Positions 1 through 6,162 of a stretch of DNA of 6,162 nucleotides are shown piece by piece. The position numbers were made by a program, and so were the translations under genes. Position 1 is the first letter of the stretch; the number at the start of each line of letters is the position of its first letter. The notes under the pieces are model-generated. The model was not told the DNA's origin. It did not search any database and was given only the letters and a program-made list of their open reading frames with translations. The stretch lies in NCBI GenBank assembly GCA_029052265.1, contig JAIDJJ010000141.1, positions 1 through 6,162 on the forward strand, given 5' to 3'. The stretch comes from Muribaculaceae bacterium (lineage in GTDB: Bacteria; Bacteroidota; Bacteroidia; Bacteroidales; Muribaculaceae).

Positions 1-27
1 GGGATATGTATTAAATTAATTGAAAGT

Positions 28-1821
28 ATGATAAGTTATCTGCAAATTGAAAAACTGACTAAATCATTTGGCGACAGGGTATTGTTTGCTGATGTTACAC
101 TCGGGATATATCAAGGAGACAAAATAGGGTTGATTGCGGCGAATGGTGCCGGTAAAACAACTTTCCTGAATATTATTGCCGGTAAGGAGGATTATGACAG
201 TGGAAATGTAGTATTCAGAAATGACATAAGGGTAGGTTACCTCTCCCAGTTACCACCGTTTGATCCGGAAGAAAGCGCCTTAGCCTATGCCACACCGGAA
301 CCGTTACGCGCAGATGACTTTACATGCGAGGACCGTGCAATACAGATGCTGTATCAGTTCAGGATCACTGATGTGGAACAAAAGCTTGGCACCATGTCAG
401 GAGGTCAGGTGAAGCGTGTGGCTCTTGCGAAAACATTGCTTTCCGAACCCGATCTATTGATTTTGGATGAGCCTACCAATCATCTTGACATAGAAATGGT
501 GGAATGGCTTGAAAATTATCTTACCAAACAAAGGATAACTCTATTGATGGTGACCCACGACAGGTATTTTCTGGATAAGGTCTGCAATAAGATTATAGAG
601 ATAGACCGGGAGGCTGTCTATGCCTATAACGGTAATTATGATTACTATCTTGAGAAGAGGCAGGAACGTTATGACGCTCTCAGTTCAGAATTGGCAAAGG
701 TGAAAAATCTGCTCCGCACTGAACTTGACTGGATGCGCCGTCAGCCGCAGGCACGCGGATCAAAAGCAAAATACAGGATAGACAATTTCCATCAACTTGA
801 GGCAAAAAGTAAACTTAATCTTAATACAAGGGAACTTAGTCTTGGTAACGGGTCATCCTATATAGGATCGAAAATTTTTGAAGCGAAAGATATCTCAAAA
901 TCTTTTGGTGACAAAGTTATTCTTGACAAATGGAACTACACTTTTGCAAGATACGAAAAGGTGGGTATTGTGGGGGACAATGGTGCCGGAAAGACTACAT
1001 TTATAAAGTTATTGCTTGGAGAACTGCAGCCTGACAGCGGCATGTTTGACATAGGGCAGACAGTGAAATGGGGCTATTATAGTCAGGAAGGAATGACCGG
1101 ATTCGATGAAAAGAAGAAAGTCATTGATGCAGTAAGGGAGATTGCCGAGGAAGTAAGGATAGATGACAAGACAAGGCTTTCCGCCTCGCAATTTCTGACG
1201 CGGTTCTTATTCTCGCCTGACACTCAGCAGAAATATATCTATAAACTTAGCGGAGGCGAGAGAAGACGGTTGTATCTTGCGACTGTTTTGATGAAAAGTC
1301 CCAATTTCCTTATTCTCGATGAGCCGACGAATGATTTGGATATCTTGACACTGACTGTACTTGAGGATTATCTTGCCAACTTCAAAGGATGCGTCATTGT
1401 TGTCAGTCATGACCGTTTCTTTCTTGACAGGATAGTGGATCATCTCTTCGTCTTCAAAGGGAACGGTGTGGTGAAAGATTTCCCGGGAGATTATTCCACT
1501 TACCGGCATTGTGTGCAGGAGGAACAGAAAGAATTGCGGGCATTGGAATCAGGTAAAGGACAAGATGCCGGAGCGTCTGTTTCAAATAAGCCACGCCATA
1601 ATCAGAAACAGAAGCTGACGTTTAAAGAAAAGAAAGAGATTGAGACATTGACAGCTAATCTGGAAAAACTTGAAGAGGAGAAATCCAGACTTGAGCAGGA
1701 GATGTCGTCGGGGACTCTGGATCATTCTGCCATAACAGCCGCCGGGAAAAGAATTGAAGAAATCATTACCGAGATAGACGAATCGGAGTTTCGTTTGTTA
1801 GAACTGATGGATAAAGAATAA
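28..1821 (+). CDS. uup: ABC-F family ATPase, Uup-type
   Basis: This is a complete 597-residue tandem ABC ATPase without membrane segments, expected to be a cytosolic ribosome-associated ABC-F factor rather than a transporter. NBD1 has a P-loop at residues 37-45 (AANGAGKTT, K43; the usual first glycine is Ala), Q74, signature MSGGQ at 123-127, Walker B ending in D147-E148, and H177. NBD2 has its P-loop at 316-324 (GDNGAGKTT, K322), Q353, signature LSGGE at 407-411, D431-E432 and H461. Both ATP sites therefore look competent. The linker between the domains (about 205-275) is basic and helical, matching the P-site tRNA interaction motif of ABC-F proteins; no EttA-like arm is visible. A charged coiled coil at about 530-597 matches the Uup C-terminal domain and is the main reason for the Uup call. 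The E. coli Uup length is about 635. The ATG at 28 places the protein's beginning where relatives begin, although the frame is open to the left edge with no other Met. No Shine-Dalgarno is seen. The hydrolase gene follows after 6 nt. Function is inferred from the family; the orthology call is less certain than the ABC-F call. Confidence 0.9.
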   Translation: MISYLQIEKLTKSFGDRVLFADVTLGIYQGDKIGLIAANGAGKTTFLNIIAGKEDYDSGNVVFRNDIRVGYLSQLPPFDPEESALAYATPEPLRADDFTCEDRAIQMLYQFRITDVEQKLGTMSGGQVKRVALAKTLLSEPDLLILDEPTNHLDIEMVEWLENYLTKQRITLLMVTHDRYFLDKVCNKIIEIDREAVYAYNGNYDYYLEKRQERYDALSSELAKVKNLLRTELDWMRRQPQARGSKAKYRIDNFHQLEAKSKLNLNTRELSLGNGSSYIGSKIFEAKDISKSFGDKVILDKWNYTFARYEKVGIVGDNGAGKTTFIKLLLGELQPDSGMFDIGQTVKWGYYSQEGMTGFDEKKKVIDAVREIAEEVRIDDKTRLSASQFLTRFLFSPDTQQKYIYKLSGGERRRLYLATVLMKSPNFLILDEPTNDLDILTLTVLEDYLANFKGCVIVVSHDRFFLDRIVDHLFVFKGNGVVKDFPGDYSTYRHCVQEEQKELRALESGKGQDAGASVSNKPRHNQKQKLTFKEKKEIETLTANLEKLEEEKSRLEQEMSSGTLDHSAITAAGKRIEEIITEIDESEFRLLELMDKE

Positions 1822-1827
1822 TAAAAT

Positions 1828-2928
1828 ATGACAAGTAAATTAGTTCTCACATTTTTAGGACTCGGGATTTTTGCAAATTTTTCTTTTGCCAAAATTCCGG
1901 ATAGACTGTTGCCGACAGAAAAAGAAAAAACAGCATTTCTCAATGAGGCGGATGATTTTATCGATGATATGGCAGAAGGGTTGCAGGACCGCCAATGTGA
2001 TGCTGTGTTGCATTCCATAAGAGGGGAAGGTGCAGAATTGATGCGCATCCGTATGTCGCGCAATGAAGAGGTGGCTCTTTCTTCAAACGTGGAAAGGAAA
2101 GATCTGACAGGAGATGGAGCGGCGCGTGGATTGCAGATGAGGCTTTATAAACCGTCAACGGCAGGTAAAGACGGGGCGAAGATACCTCTGTTAGTTTATT
2201 TACATGGAGGCGGCTGGACATTCGGAAGCATTAATTCCTGTTCTCTTTTCTGTGATGCCCTTGCCTCGAATGAGAATGTGATGGTGCTTGCCGTTGATTA
2301 TCGTCTTGCCCCCGAGAATCCGTTTCCGGCAGGATTGATGGATTGTGTGTCGGCAGTGGAATATGCCATGTCGCATGCTGAGGAATGGGGGAGCAGTCAG
2401 GAACTGGTAAGTCTTGGCGGGGACAGTTCAGGAGGAAACCTTGCTGTTGCGGCTTCACTATATCTTCAGGATCAGGCGAAACTGTCACCTATTAAATCAT
2501 TGGTGTTGTTTTATCCTGTTGTGAAAGCTTATGCCGATGGGTCGTCTTCCTGGAAAGAATATTCCCGTGGATATGGACTTAACTCCAGATTGATGAATTC
2601 ATTTAATGAGGCATATGCCGGATCTTCTGTAGCGACGGGTTCAACACAAAATAAAGAAAAATCAGAGAATCATAACCCATTGGTATCGCCTGCAGAGGCG
2701 GAAAAATCACAGCTCGCGAAGTTGCCTCCGGTCTTGATCATTGGAGCTGAAAGAGATATCCTGTATGATCAGGGTAAAGAATTTGCAAGCGTATTGCACC
2801 AATCAGGAAACAGTGTTGAACATATCACATTTCCCGGGTCTGTCCATCTGTTTATTACAGTAAAGGGGCAGCCGACAGCATTTTCAAAGGCTGTTACCCT
2901 TAGCGGTGCATTCCTTTGGGATAAATGA
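1828..2928 (+). CDS. Secreted alpha/beta hydrolase, HSL-type esterase/lipase
   Basis: This 366-residue protein belongs to the hormone-sensitive-lipase-like group of carboxylesterases, which cleave short-chain or acetyl esters. A Sec signal peptide is visible: K4, a hydrophobic core at about 5-18, and a likely type I cleavage after S19-F20-A21. There is no lipobox, so the mature enzyme should be periplasmic or exported. The oxyanion-hole motif HGGGW is at 126-130, DYRLAPENPFPA at 157-168, and the nucleophile elbow G-D-S-S-G at 198-202 with S200 as nucleophile. D310 (in AERDILYDQG) and H340 (in GSVHLF) complete the triad. Residues 22-105 form the variable N-terminal cap region. The start lies 6 nt after the uup stop codon with no room for a separate promoter, so co-transcription with uup is likely. 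The same gene pair has no obvious shared function. The substrate cannot be read from the sequence; xylan acetyl ester, peptide ester or lipid esters are all possible. Confidence 0.9.
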   Translation: MTSKLVLTFLGLGIFANFSFAKIPDRLLPTEKEKTAFLNEADDFIDDMAEGLQDRQCDAVLHSIRGEGAELMRIRMSRNEEVALSSNVERKDLTGDGAARGLQMRLYKPSTAGKDGAKIPLLVYLHGGGWTFGSINSCSLFCDALASNENVMVLAVDYRLAPENPFPAGLMDCVSAVEYAMSHAEEWGSSQELVSLGGDSSGGNLAVAASLYLQDQAKLSPIKSLVLFYPVVKAYADGSSSWKEYSRGYGLNSRLMNSFNEAYAGSSVATGSTQNKEKSENHNPLVSPAEAEKSQLAKLPPVLIIGAERDILYDQGKEFASVLHQSGNSVEHITFPGSVHLFITVKGQPTAFSKAVTLSGAFLWDK

Positions 2929-2982
2929 AAAGATTCACTGATTTATTTTTTGAATTGGATTTTGCTATCCGTTCCAATTCTT

Positions 2983-3025
2983 AAGCAAAGAGGACCGCGA
3001 ATCTGATTCGCGGTCCTCTTTGCTT
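2983..3025. terminator. Long perfect hairpin between convergent genes, probable bidirectional terminator
   Basis: Positions 2983-3002 and 3006-3025 are exact reverse complements (20 bp, no mismatch) around a CTG loop. The hairpin lies 54 nt past the hydrolase stop codon on the plus strand and 24 nt past the lipoprotein stop codon on the minus strand, so it can serve both converging transcripts. The U-tracts are weak: on the plus strand the stem ends in a run of four T (two of them paired), and on the minus strand only two T end the stem. Termination is inferred from position and stem strength. Confidence 0.7.
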
Positions 3026-3049
3026 TTGGAGTGTGAAACATTTGGTGAA

Positions 3050-4375
3050 TTATTCAGAGGTTGGATAAGGTATAAGCGACAATCCCAGATTGAAAGTGGT
3101 TGTTCGTTCTATTGCTTGTGGAAGCATCGAAATAGCCTTTTCAAGATCGGGGAGCAAAGGGGCGAAGGTGGGATCAGTGCTTATGTATAATTTGAGAGCC
3201 TCCATCATTGAACTGTCTTCAAGTATCGGGGTTATGACTGCGGTAAGAATGTTGACCGCCATTTCAGTATCGATATAAATTTTAAGAGAGTCGTGAGATA
3301 TATCCGATAATTCATTTTCAGAGACGGTATATGTCAAAGGTATGCCTTCTGCCACCATGGGAAGAAATTGTGGCATTAGATTTTTCAGAATCTTTTTACC
3401 AACAGGAGATGTCAGAATGTCTTTTATGGCAATCATGCCGGAATTATTGCCTGAGGTCACATTGTCGTTGTTTCCTGCCTGCCATAGTCCATCCGCATTT
3501 AGGTCTACTTCCGATTCGGGTGTGGAACCGGATGTGGATTGAAGGATGAAACTGAAGAATGACAGAGGGTTGACATACAGCTTGATTGAGCCGGGACCGG
3601 ATATGACATATTGGTATCCGTTAGGATACGTCTGGGCAATATGATAAGCTCCACCCACTGAGGATATATAGGTGAAAAGGATGTTGCCGTCAGGGAGAAA
3701 AGAGATGGCTTTTAGAGACTCGTGGATAGCTTCGCTTATCGACATGTAAGCCGTATTGTTGTATACGGGAATAATGGGTGCAACGGCTATTGCGGAAAGC
3801 AGATGGCTGAAATTGAAATCAACCCCGGAGATCGGTTCATATTGCCAGTCGGCATATACCGGGAGAGATTTGAAAGAACCGTCAGTGTTTTTTTCGATAG
3901 GAGCCGGCATCCATGCGGAAGGGGTCACTCCACCGGATTTTAATTTGGCATCTGAGATGAAAAGTTTCAATTTATCTTCCGATGCATATCCTTCGTATGA
4001 ATAAGTGCAGTATGTATCTTCGCCTGTACCGGTAAATTCCCAATATTGCCCTGTATCTCGAAGAGACACTTGCAGAGATGTCTCAGGACTTCCGGGTATT
4101 ATTCCCGGAGAAGGCAATTCCCCGGTCAATCCGAATCCGGAAATCCGGCTAAGATCGAAAGTTGAGTAAGCTTTGACAACAGCCTTGTCGCTGTCTTGAG
4201 CAAAAACTACTGTTTTACCCGGCATTTTATTACCATTGTAATACAATTCAAGTCCGGAGGAGTCAGTATAAGTCTTTTCTTTTATAGGGGAAAGGGGGGA
4301 AGAACTGTCATCATTGCTACAGGCAGCAAGCGGTAGCAATGCCAGGAACAAAAGATTAGTATAGATGTGTTTCAT
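3050..4375 (-). CDS. Predicted surface lipoprotein, DUF4925-like
   Basis: This 441-residue lipoprotein has a short signal peptide with lipobox L16-A17-A18-C19. The lipidated C19 is followed by S-N-D-D-S-S-S, an acidic and serine-rich stretch that fits the Bacteroidota lipoprotein export signal for the outer-membrane surface. Residues about 38-148 look like a beta-rich domain (LELYYNGNKMPGKTVVF at 42-58, YSTFDLS at 70-76, SEDKLKLFISDAKL at 132-145). A middle region, about 165-350, has further beta-type segments, including one at 227-242 and one at 252-268, then a polar Gly/Asn/Ser stretch at 280-312. The C-terminal part, about 370-425, looks helical before a final strand. From remembered family features this resembles the DUF4925 lipoproteins of Bacteroidales, which have no established biochemical function; that assignment needs a profile search. 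No enzymatic motif was recognised. The ATG is chosen because it gives a proper signal peptide; no Shine-Dalgarno is present, only an A-rich leader. It appears to be transcribed alone, bounded by hairpins on both sides. Confidence 0.85.
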   Translation of the reverse strand: MKHIYTNLLFLALLPLAACSNDDSSSPLSPIKEKTYTDSSGLELYYNGNKMPGKTVVFAQDSDKAVVKAYSTFDLSRISGFGLTGELPSPGIIPGSPETSLQVSLRDTGQYWEFTGTGEDTYCTYSYEGYASEDKLKLFISDAKLKSGGVTPSAWMPAPIEKNTDGSFKSLPVYADWQYEPISGVDFNFSHLLSAIAVAPIIPVYNNTAYMSISEAIHESLKAISFLPDGNILFTYISSVGGAYHIAQTYPNGYQYVISGPGSIKLYVNPLSFFSFILQSTSGSTPESEVDLNADGLWQAGNNDNVTSGNNSGMIAIKDILTSPVGKKILKNLMPQFLPMVAEGIPLTYTVSENELSDISHDSLKIYIDTEMAVNILTAVITPILEDSSMMEALKLYISTDPTFAPLLPDLEKAISMLPQAIERTTTFNLGLSLIPYPTSE

Positions 4376-4439
4376 AGCAGAATTTTTTTAATATAACGTC
4401 TATGTCACACATACGGTTTTGCACCTGTTGACGCTATAA

Positions 4440-4495
4440 TGCAGATTACGCAAACTCCCCCACCGATATCGGTGGGGGAGTTTGCGTAATCTGCA
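4440..4495. terminator. 56-nt perfect palindrome after the Dabb gene, probable terminator
   Basis: Positions 4440-4467 and 4468-4495 are exact reverse complements: 28-bp arms, no mismatch, no spacer, centred on GATATC. Folded in RNA, the central bases would form the loop. It begins 9 nt past the stop codon of the Dabb gene on the minus strand and ends 64 nt before the lipoprotein start codon, so termination of the ABC-F/Dabb operon is the simplest role. On the minus strand the stem is followed by ATTATAGCG rather than a T-run, so it is not a textbook intrinsic terminator. A role in mRNA 3' end protection or as a protein-binding site is also possible. Confidence 0.6.
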
Positions 4496-4504
4496 AGGGG
4501 AATA

Positions 4505-4798
4505 TTATATGGTATAATCCACGCAGGCGCGGTCTTCCTTGTAGGGAGCAATGATCTGCACGGCAGCCACGTGTGCCGGATGTGCGGAGTATTTAGCCAC
4601 ATCTTCAAGAGACTCTGCAGTAGCTGTGAGGACAAGATCCCATGTCTCTTTCGGATTTTGGTTAATGCCCACTTCAATGCTCTTGAGCTCCTCGATCTGA
4701 TCTGGGAGAGCGATAAGAGCTTCGGCAAATTGACGCGCCACATTTTGGCGCTGTTCGTCGCTGCCTTTGAATTTGAAAGTTACGATATGCTTTACCAT
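4505..4798 (-). CDS. Dabb-family (stress-responsive alpha/beta barrel) protein
   Basis: This complete 97-residue cytoplasmic protein has the length and pattern of a single Dabb domain: a dimeric alpha/beta ferredoxin-like fold named after plant stress-responsive proteins. Visible hallmarks are the N-terminal strand VKHIVTFKFK with H4, a helix rich in Q/A/E (residues 14-31), the strand around W53-D-L-V-L, and the HPAH motif at 73-76 followed by a helix. There is no signal peptide. The gene starts 19 nt after the stop codon of the upstream ABC-F gene, with no promoter or Shine-Dalgarno visible between them, so the two are probably one transcript. Bacterial Dabb proteins mostly lack a known function; no catalytic activity is assigned here. 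An overlapping minus-strand frame at 4405-4743 was considered spurious because it has no recognisable domain and runs through the palindrome. Confidence 0.9.
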   Translation of the reverse strand: MVKHIVTFKFKGSDEQRQNVARQFAEALIALPDQIEELKSIEVGINQNPKETWDLVLTATAESLEDVAKYSAHPAHVAAVQIIAPYKEDRACVDYTI

Positions 4799-4807
4799 GT
4801 CGTTAAG

Positions 4808-4831
4808 TGTTTAGGGTTTATTGTTTAGGGT
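4808..4831. repeat. 10-bp direct repeat at the end of the ABC-F gene
   Basis: TGTTTAGGGT occurs at 4808-4817 and again at 4822-4831, a 14-nt period. The right-hand copy lies over the last codons of the minus-strand ABC-F gene (encoding P-K-Q), and the left-hand copy is in the 19-nt spacer before the Dabb start codon. This may be a small tandem duplication of the gene's 3' end; it could also be chance in T/A-rich sequence. No function is assigned. Confidence 0.4.
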
Positions 4832-6162
4832 ACAGACGTTCTCTGGCAGCCGCAACTTTCTCATCAGTGATGTAATCGTCATAATCCATCATCTTATCGA
4901 TGATGCCGTTGGGCGTGAGTTCAATCACACGGTTGCAGACAGTCTGGATAAACTCGTGGTCATGGCTTGCCATGAGGATGACACCCTTGAAAGCCTGAAG
5001 AGTGTTGTTGAAAGCCTGAATGGATTCAAGGTCAAGATGGTTGGTAGGGGAGTCGAGCACGAGAGTGTTGGCATCGGTAAGCATCATGCGGGCAATCATA
5101 CACCGGATCTTTTCACCACCTGAAAGTACACTTGCTTTCTTTAAGACTTCTTCACCGCTAAAGAGCATTTTGCCTAAAAATCCTTTGAGGTAGATCTCGG
5201 AAGAATCCTTGCTGTACTGGCATAGCCAGTCTACAAGATTCAGCTCGGTTTCAAAGAAGCTGCTGTTGTCAAGCGGAAGATATGCGGATGTGATGGTCTG
5301 TCCCCAGTCGTAATCCCCTTCGTCCGCCTTACGGTTTCCGTTTATGATTTCGAAAAGCGCGGTCATCGCACGCGGGTCGCGACTTAAGAAAGCCACTTTA
5401 TCACCCTTTTCAATCTGGAAATTCACATCGCTGAAAAGAACTTCTCCGTCGACAGAAGCTTTAAGACCTTTGACTTCAAGAATCTTGTTGCCGACTTCAC
5501 GGTTTGGTGTGAATATTATGCCGGGGTAACGTCTGGAAGAAGGCTTGATTTCTTCCACATTAAGTTTCTCAAGCATCTTCTTGCGGCTTGTGGTCTGCTT
5601 GCTCTTTGCGACATTGGCGCTAAACCGCTGTATAAATTCAAGCAGTTCCTTACGTTTTTCCTCAGCTTTCTTGTTGGCAGCCTGTTGCTGGCGGAGCGCA
5701 AGCTGTGAAGACTGATACCAGAAGCTATAGTTGCCGGCAAAGAGGGAGATCTTATTATAGTCGATGTCGAGAGTGTGTGTGCTTACTGCGTCAAGGAAGT
5801 GACGGTCGTGGCTGACGACAAGCACGGTGTTTTCAAAGTTGGCGAGATAATTTTCCAACCAAGCCACAGTCTCAAGGTCAAGGTCGTTGGTGGGCTCGTC
5901 AAGAAGCAGGTTATCGGGATTTCCGAAGAGAGCCTTTGCGAGAAGCACACGCACCTTCTCATTTGCACTCATGTCTTTCATTAGCATGTAATGGCGGTCT
6001 TCCTTAATCCCGAGTCCGCTAAGGAGGGCAGCGGCATCACTTTCCGCATTCCATCCCTCAAGTTCGGCAAACTTTTCCTCAAGCTCAGCCGCTTTGATGC
6101 CGTCTTCGTCAGAGAAATCCGGTTTGGCGTATATGGCGTCTTTTTCCTGCATTATATCCCAT
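4818..6162 (-). CDS. ABC-F family ATPase, YbiT-like, N-terminus beyond window
   Basis: This is the 3' part of a tandem ABC ATPase of the ABC-F class. The first Met in the window is at 6152, but the frame stays open to the edge (W-D-I before that Met) and the protein matches YbiT from about its residue 93, so 6152 is not the real start and roughly 90 residues, including the first P-loop, are missing. Numbering from that Met: the NBD1 signature is MSANEK at 61-66, Walker B ends D85-E86, and H115 is the switch histidine. A basic helical linker (about 145-205, with FSANVAKSKQTTSRKK) is the tRNA-contacting segment. In NBD2 the P-loop position reads SRDPRAMT at 257-264 (Met instead of Lys), the Q-loop reads AYLPLD with L294, the signature LSGGEK (343-348) is canonical, Walker B ends D367-S368 and H397 is present. 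There is no signal peptide or membrane segment. One composite ATP site thus looks degenerate. Probable role: ribosome-associated translation factor, by family. The Dabb gene follows after 19 nt. Confidence 0.9.
   Translation of the reverse strand, partial: WDIMQEKDAIYAKPDFSDEDGIKAAELEEKFAELEGWNAESDAAALLSGLGIKEDRHYMLMKDMSANEKVRVLLAKALFGNPDNLLLDEPTNDLDLETVAWLENYLANFENTVLVVSHDRHFLDAVSTHTLDIDYNKISLFAGNYSFWYQSSQLALRQQQAANKKAEEKRKELLEFIQRFSANVAKSKQTTSRKKMLEKLNVEEIKPSSRRYPGIIFTPNREVGNKILEVKGLKASVDGEVLFSDVNFQIEKGDKVAFLSRDPRAMTALFEIINGNRKADEGDYDWGQTITSAYLPLDNSSFFETELNLVDWLCQYSKDSSEIYLKGFLGKMLFSGEEVLKKASVLSGGEKIRCMIARMMLTDANTLVLDSPTNHLDLESIQAFNNTLQAFKGVILMASHDHEFIQTVCNRVIELTPNGIIDKMMDYDDYITDEKVAAARERLYPKQ

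Noticed and set aside
1722..2488. Several minus-strand open frames opposite the uup end and the hydrolase
   Set aside because: They are antisense shadows of well-supported plus-strand genes and show no recognisable domains.
2952..2980. 8-bp inverted repeat GAATTGGA...TCCAATTC in the convergent gap
   Set aside because: The stem is short with a 13-nt loop, and the T-run lies on the wrong side for a plus-strand terminator; the adjacent 20-bp hairpin is far stronger.
4376..4439. Possible promoter for the lipoprotein gene on the minus strand
   Set aside because: The leader is A/T-rich but I found no convincing TAnnTTTG -7 box with a TTTG-like -33 box, so no promoter is annotated.
4415..4440. Sigma-70-like TTGCAC/TTGACG and TATAAT elements on the plus strand
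   Set aside because: The spacing is far too short, Bacteroidota promoters use a different -7/-33 pattern, and no plus-strand gene follows.
4405..4743. 112-residue minus-strand open frame overlapping the Dabb gene
   Set aside because: It is an alternative frame of the Dabb coding region that reads on through the palindrome; the other frame has a clear Dabb pattern and this one shows no domain.
6150..6152. ATG as start codon of the YbiT-like gene
   Set aside because: The frame is open upstream to the window edge and the residues before it (W-D-I) align with YbiT, so the Met is internal and the gene is cut by the window.
1..6162. GGGATAT at the left edge and its reverse complement near the right edge as terminal inverted repeats
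   Set aside because: Only 7 bases match, the right copy lies within ABC-F coding sequence, and no transposase or integrase is present.

Overview
The window looks like chromosomal DNA from the order Bacteroidales, plausibly Muribaculaceae or a close relative. Base composition is moderate. The genes lack Shine-Dalgarno sequences and sit behind A/T-rich leaders. One lipoprotein carries a Bacteroidota-type acidic surface-export tail after its lipidated cysteine, and the two ABC-F proteins resemble Bacteroidota versions. No tRNA, rRNA, CRISPR array or mobile element was seen. The taxonomic placement is inference from these traits, not from a marker gene.

Layout: two genes on the plus strand (28-2928) converge on three genes on the minus strand (6162-3050). 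The plus-strand pair encodes a Uup-type ABC-F ATPase and, 6 nt after its stop codon, a secreted HSL-type alpha/beta hydrolase. A 20-bp perfect hairpin (2983-3025) lies in the convergent gap. On the minus strand, a YbiT-like ABC-F protein runs off the right edge of the window and is followed after 19 nt by a small Dabb-domain protein, probably as one operon. A 56-nt perfect palindrome (4440-4495) closes that operon and separates it from a single gene for a predicted surface lipoprotein resembling the DUF4925 group.

Function: the two ABC-F proteins are expected to be soluble, ribosome-associated ATPases rather than transporters. The hydrolase and lipoprotein act outside the cytoplasm. Nothing in the sequence joins all five genes into one pathway; this is mostly an ordinary core-genome neighbourhood.

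The most interesting point is the YbiT-like protein. Its second nucleotide-binding domain has lost the Walker A lysine, the Q-loop glutamine and the catalytic glutamate, and the signature motif of its first domain is degenerate. These losses all fall on the same composite ATP site, while every visible motif of the other site is intact. This suggests an asymmetric ABC-F protein with one catalytic site and one degenerate site.
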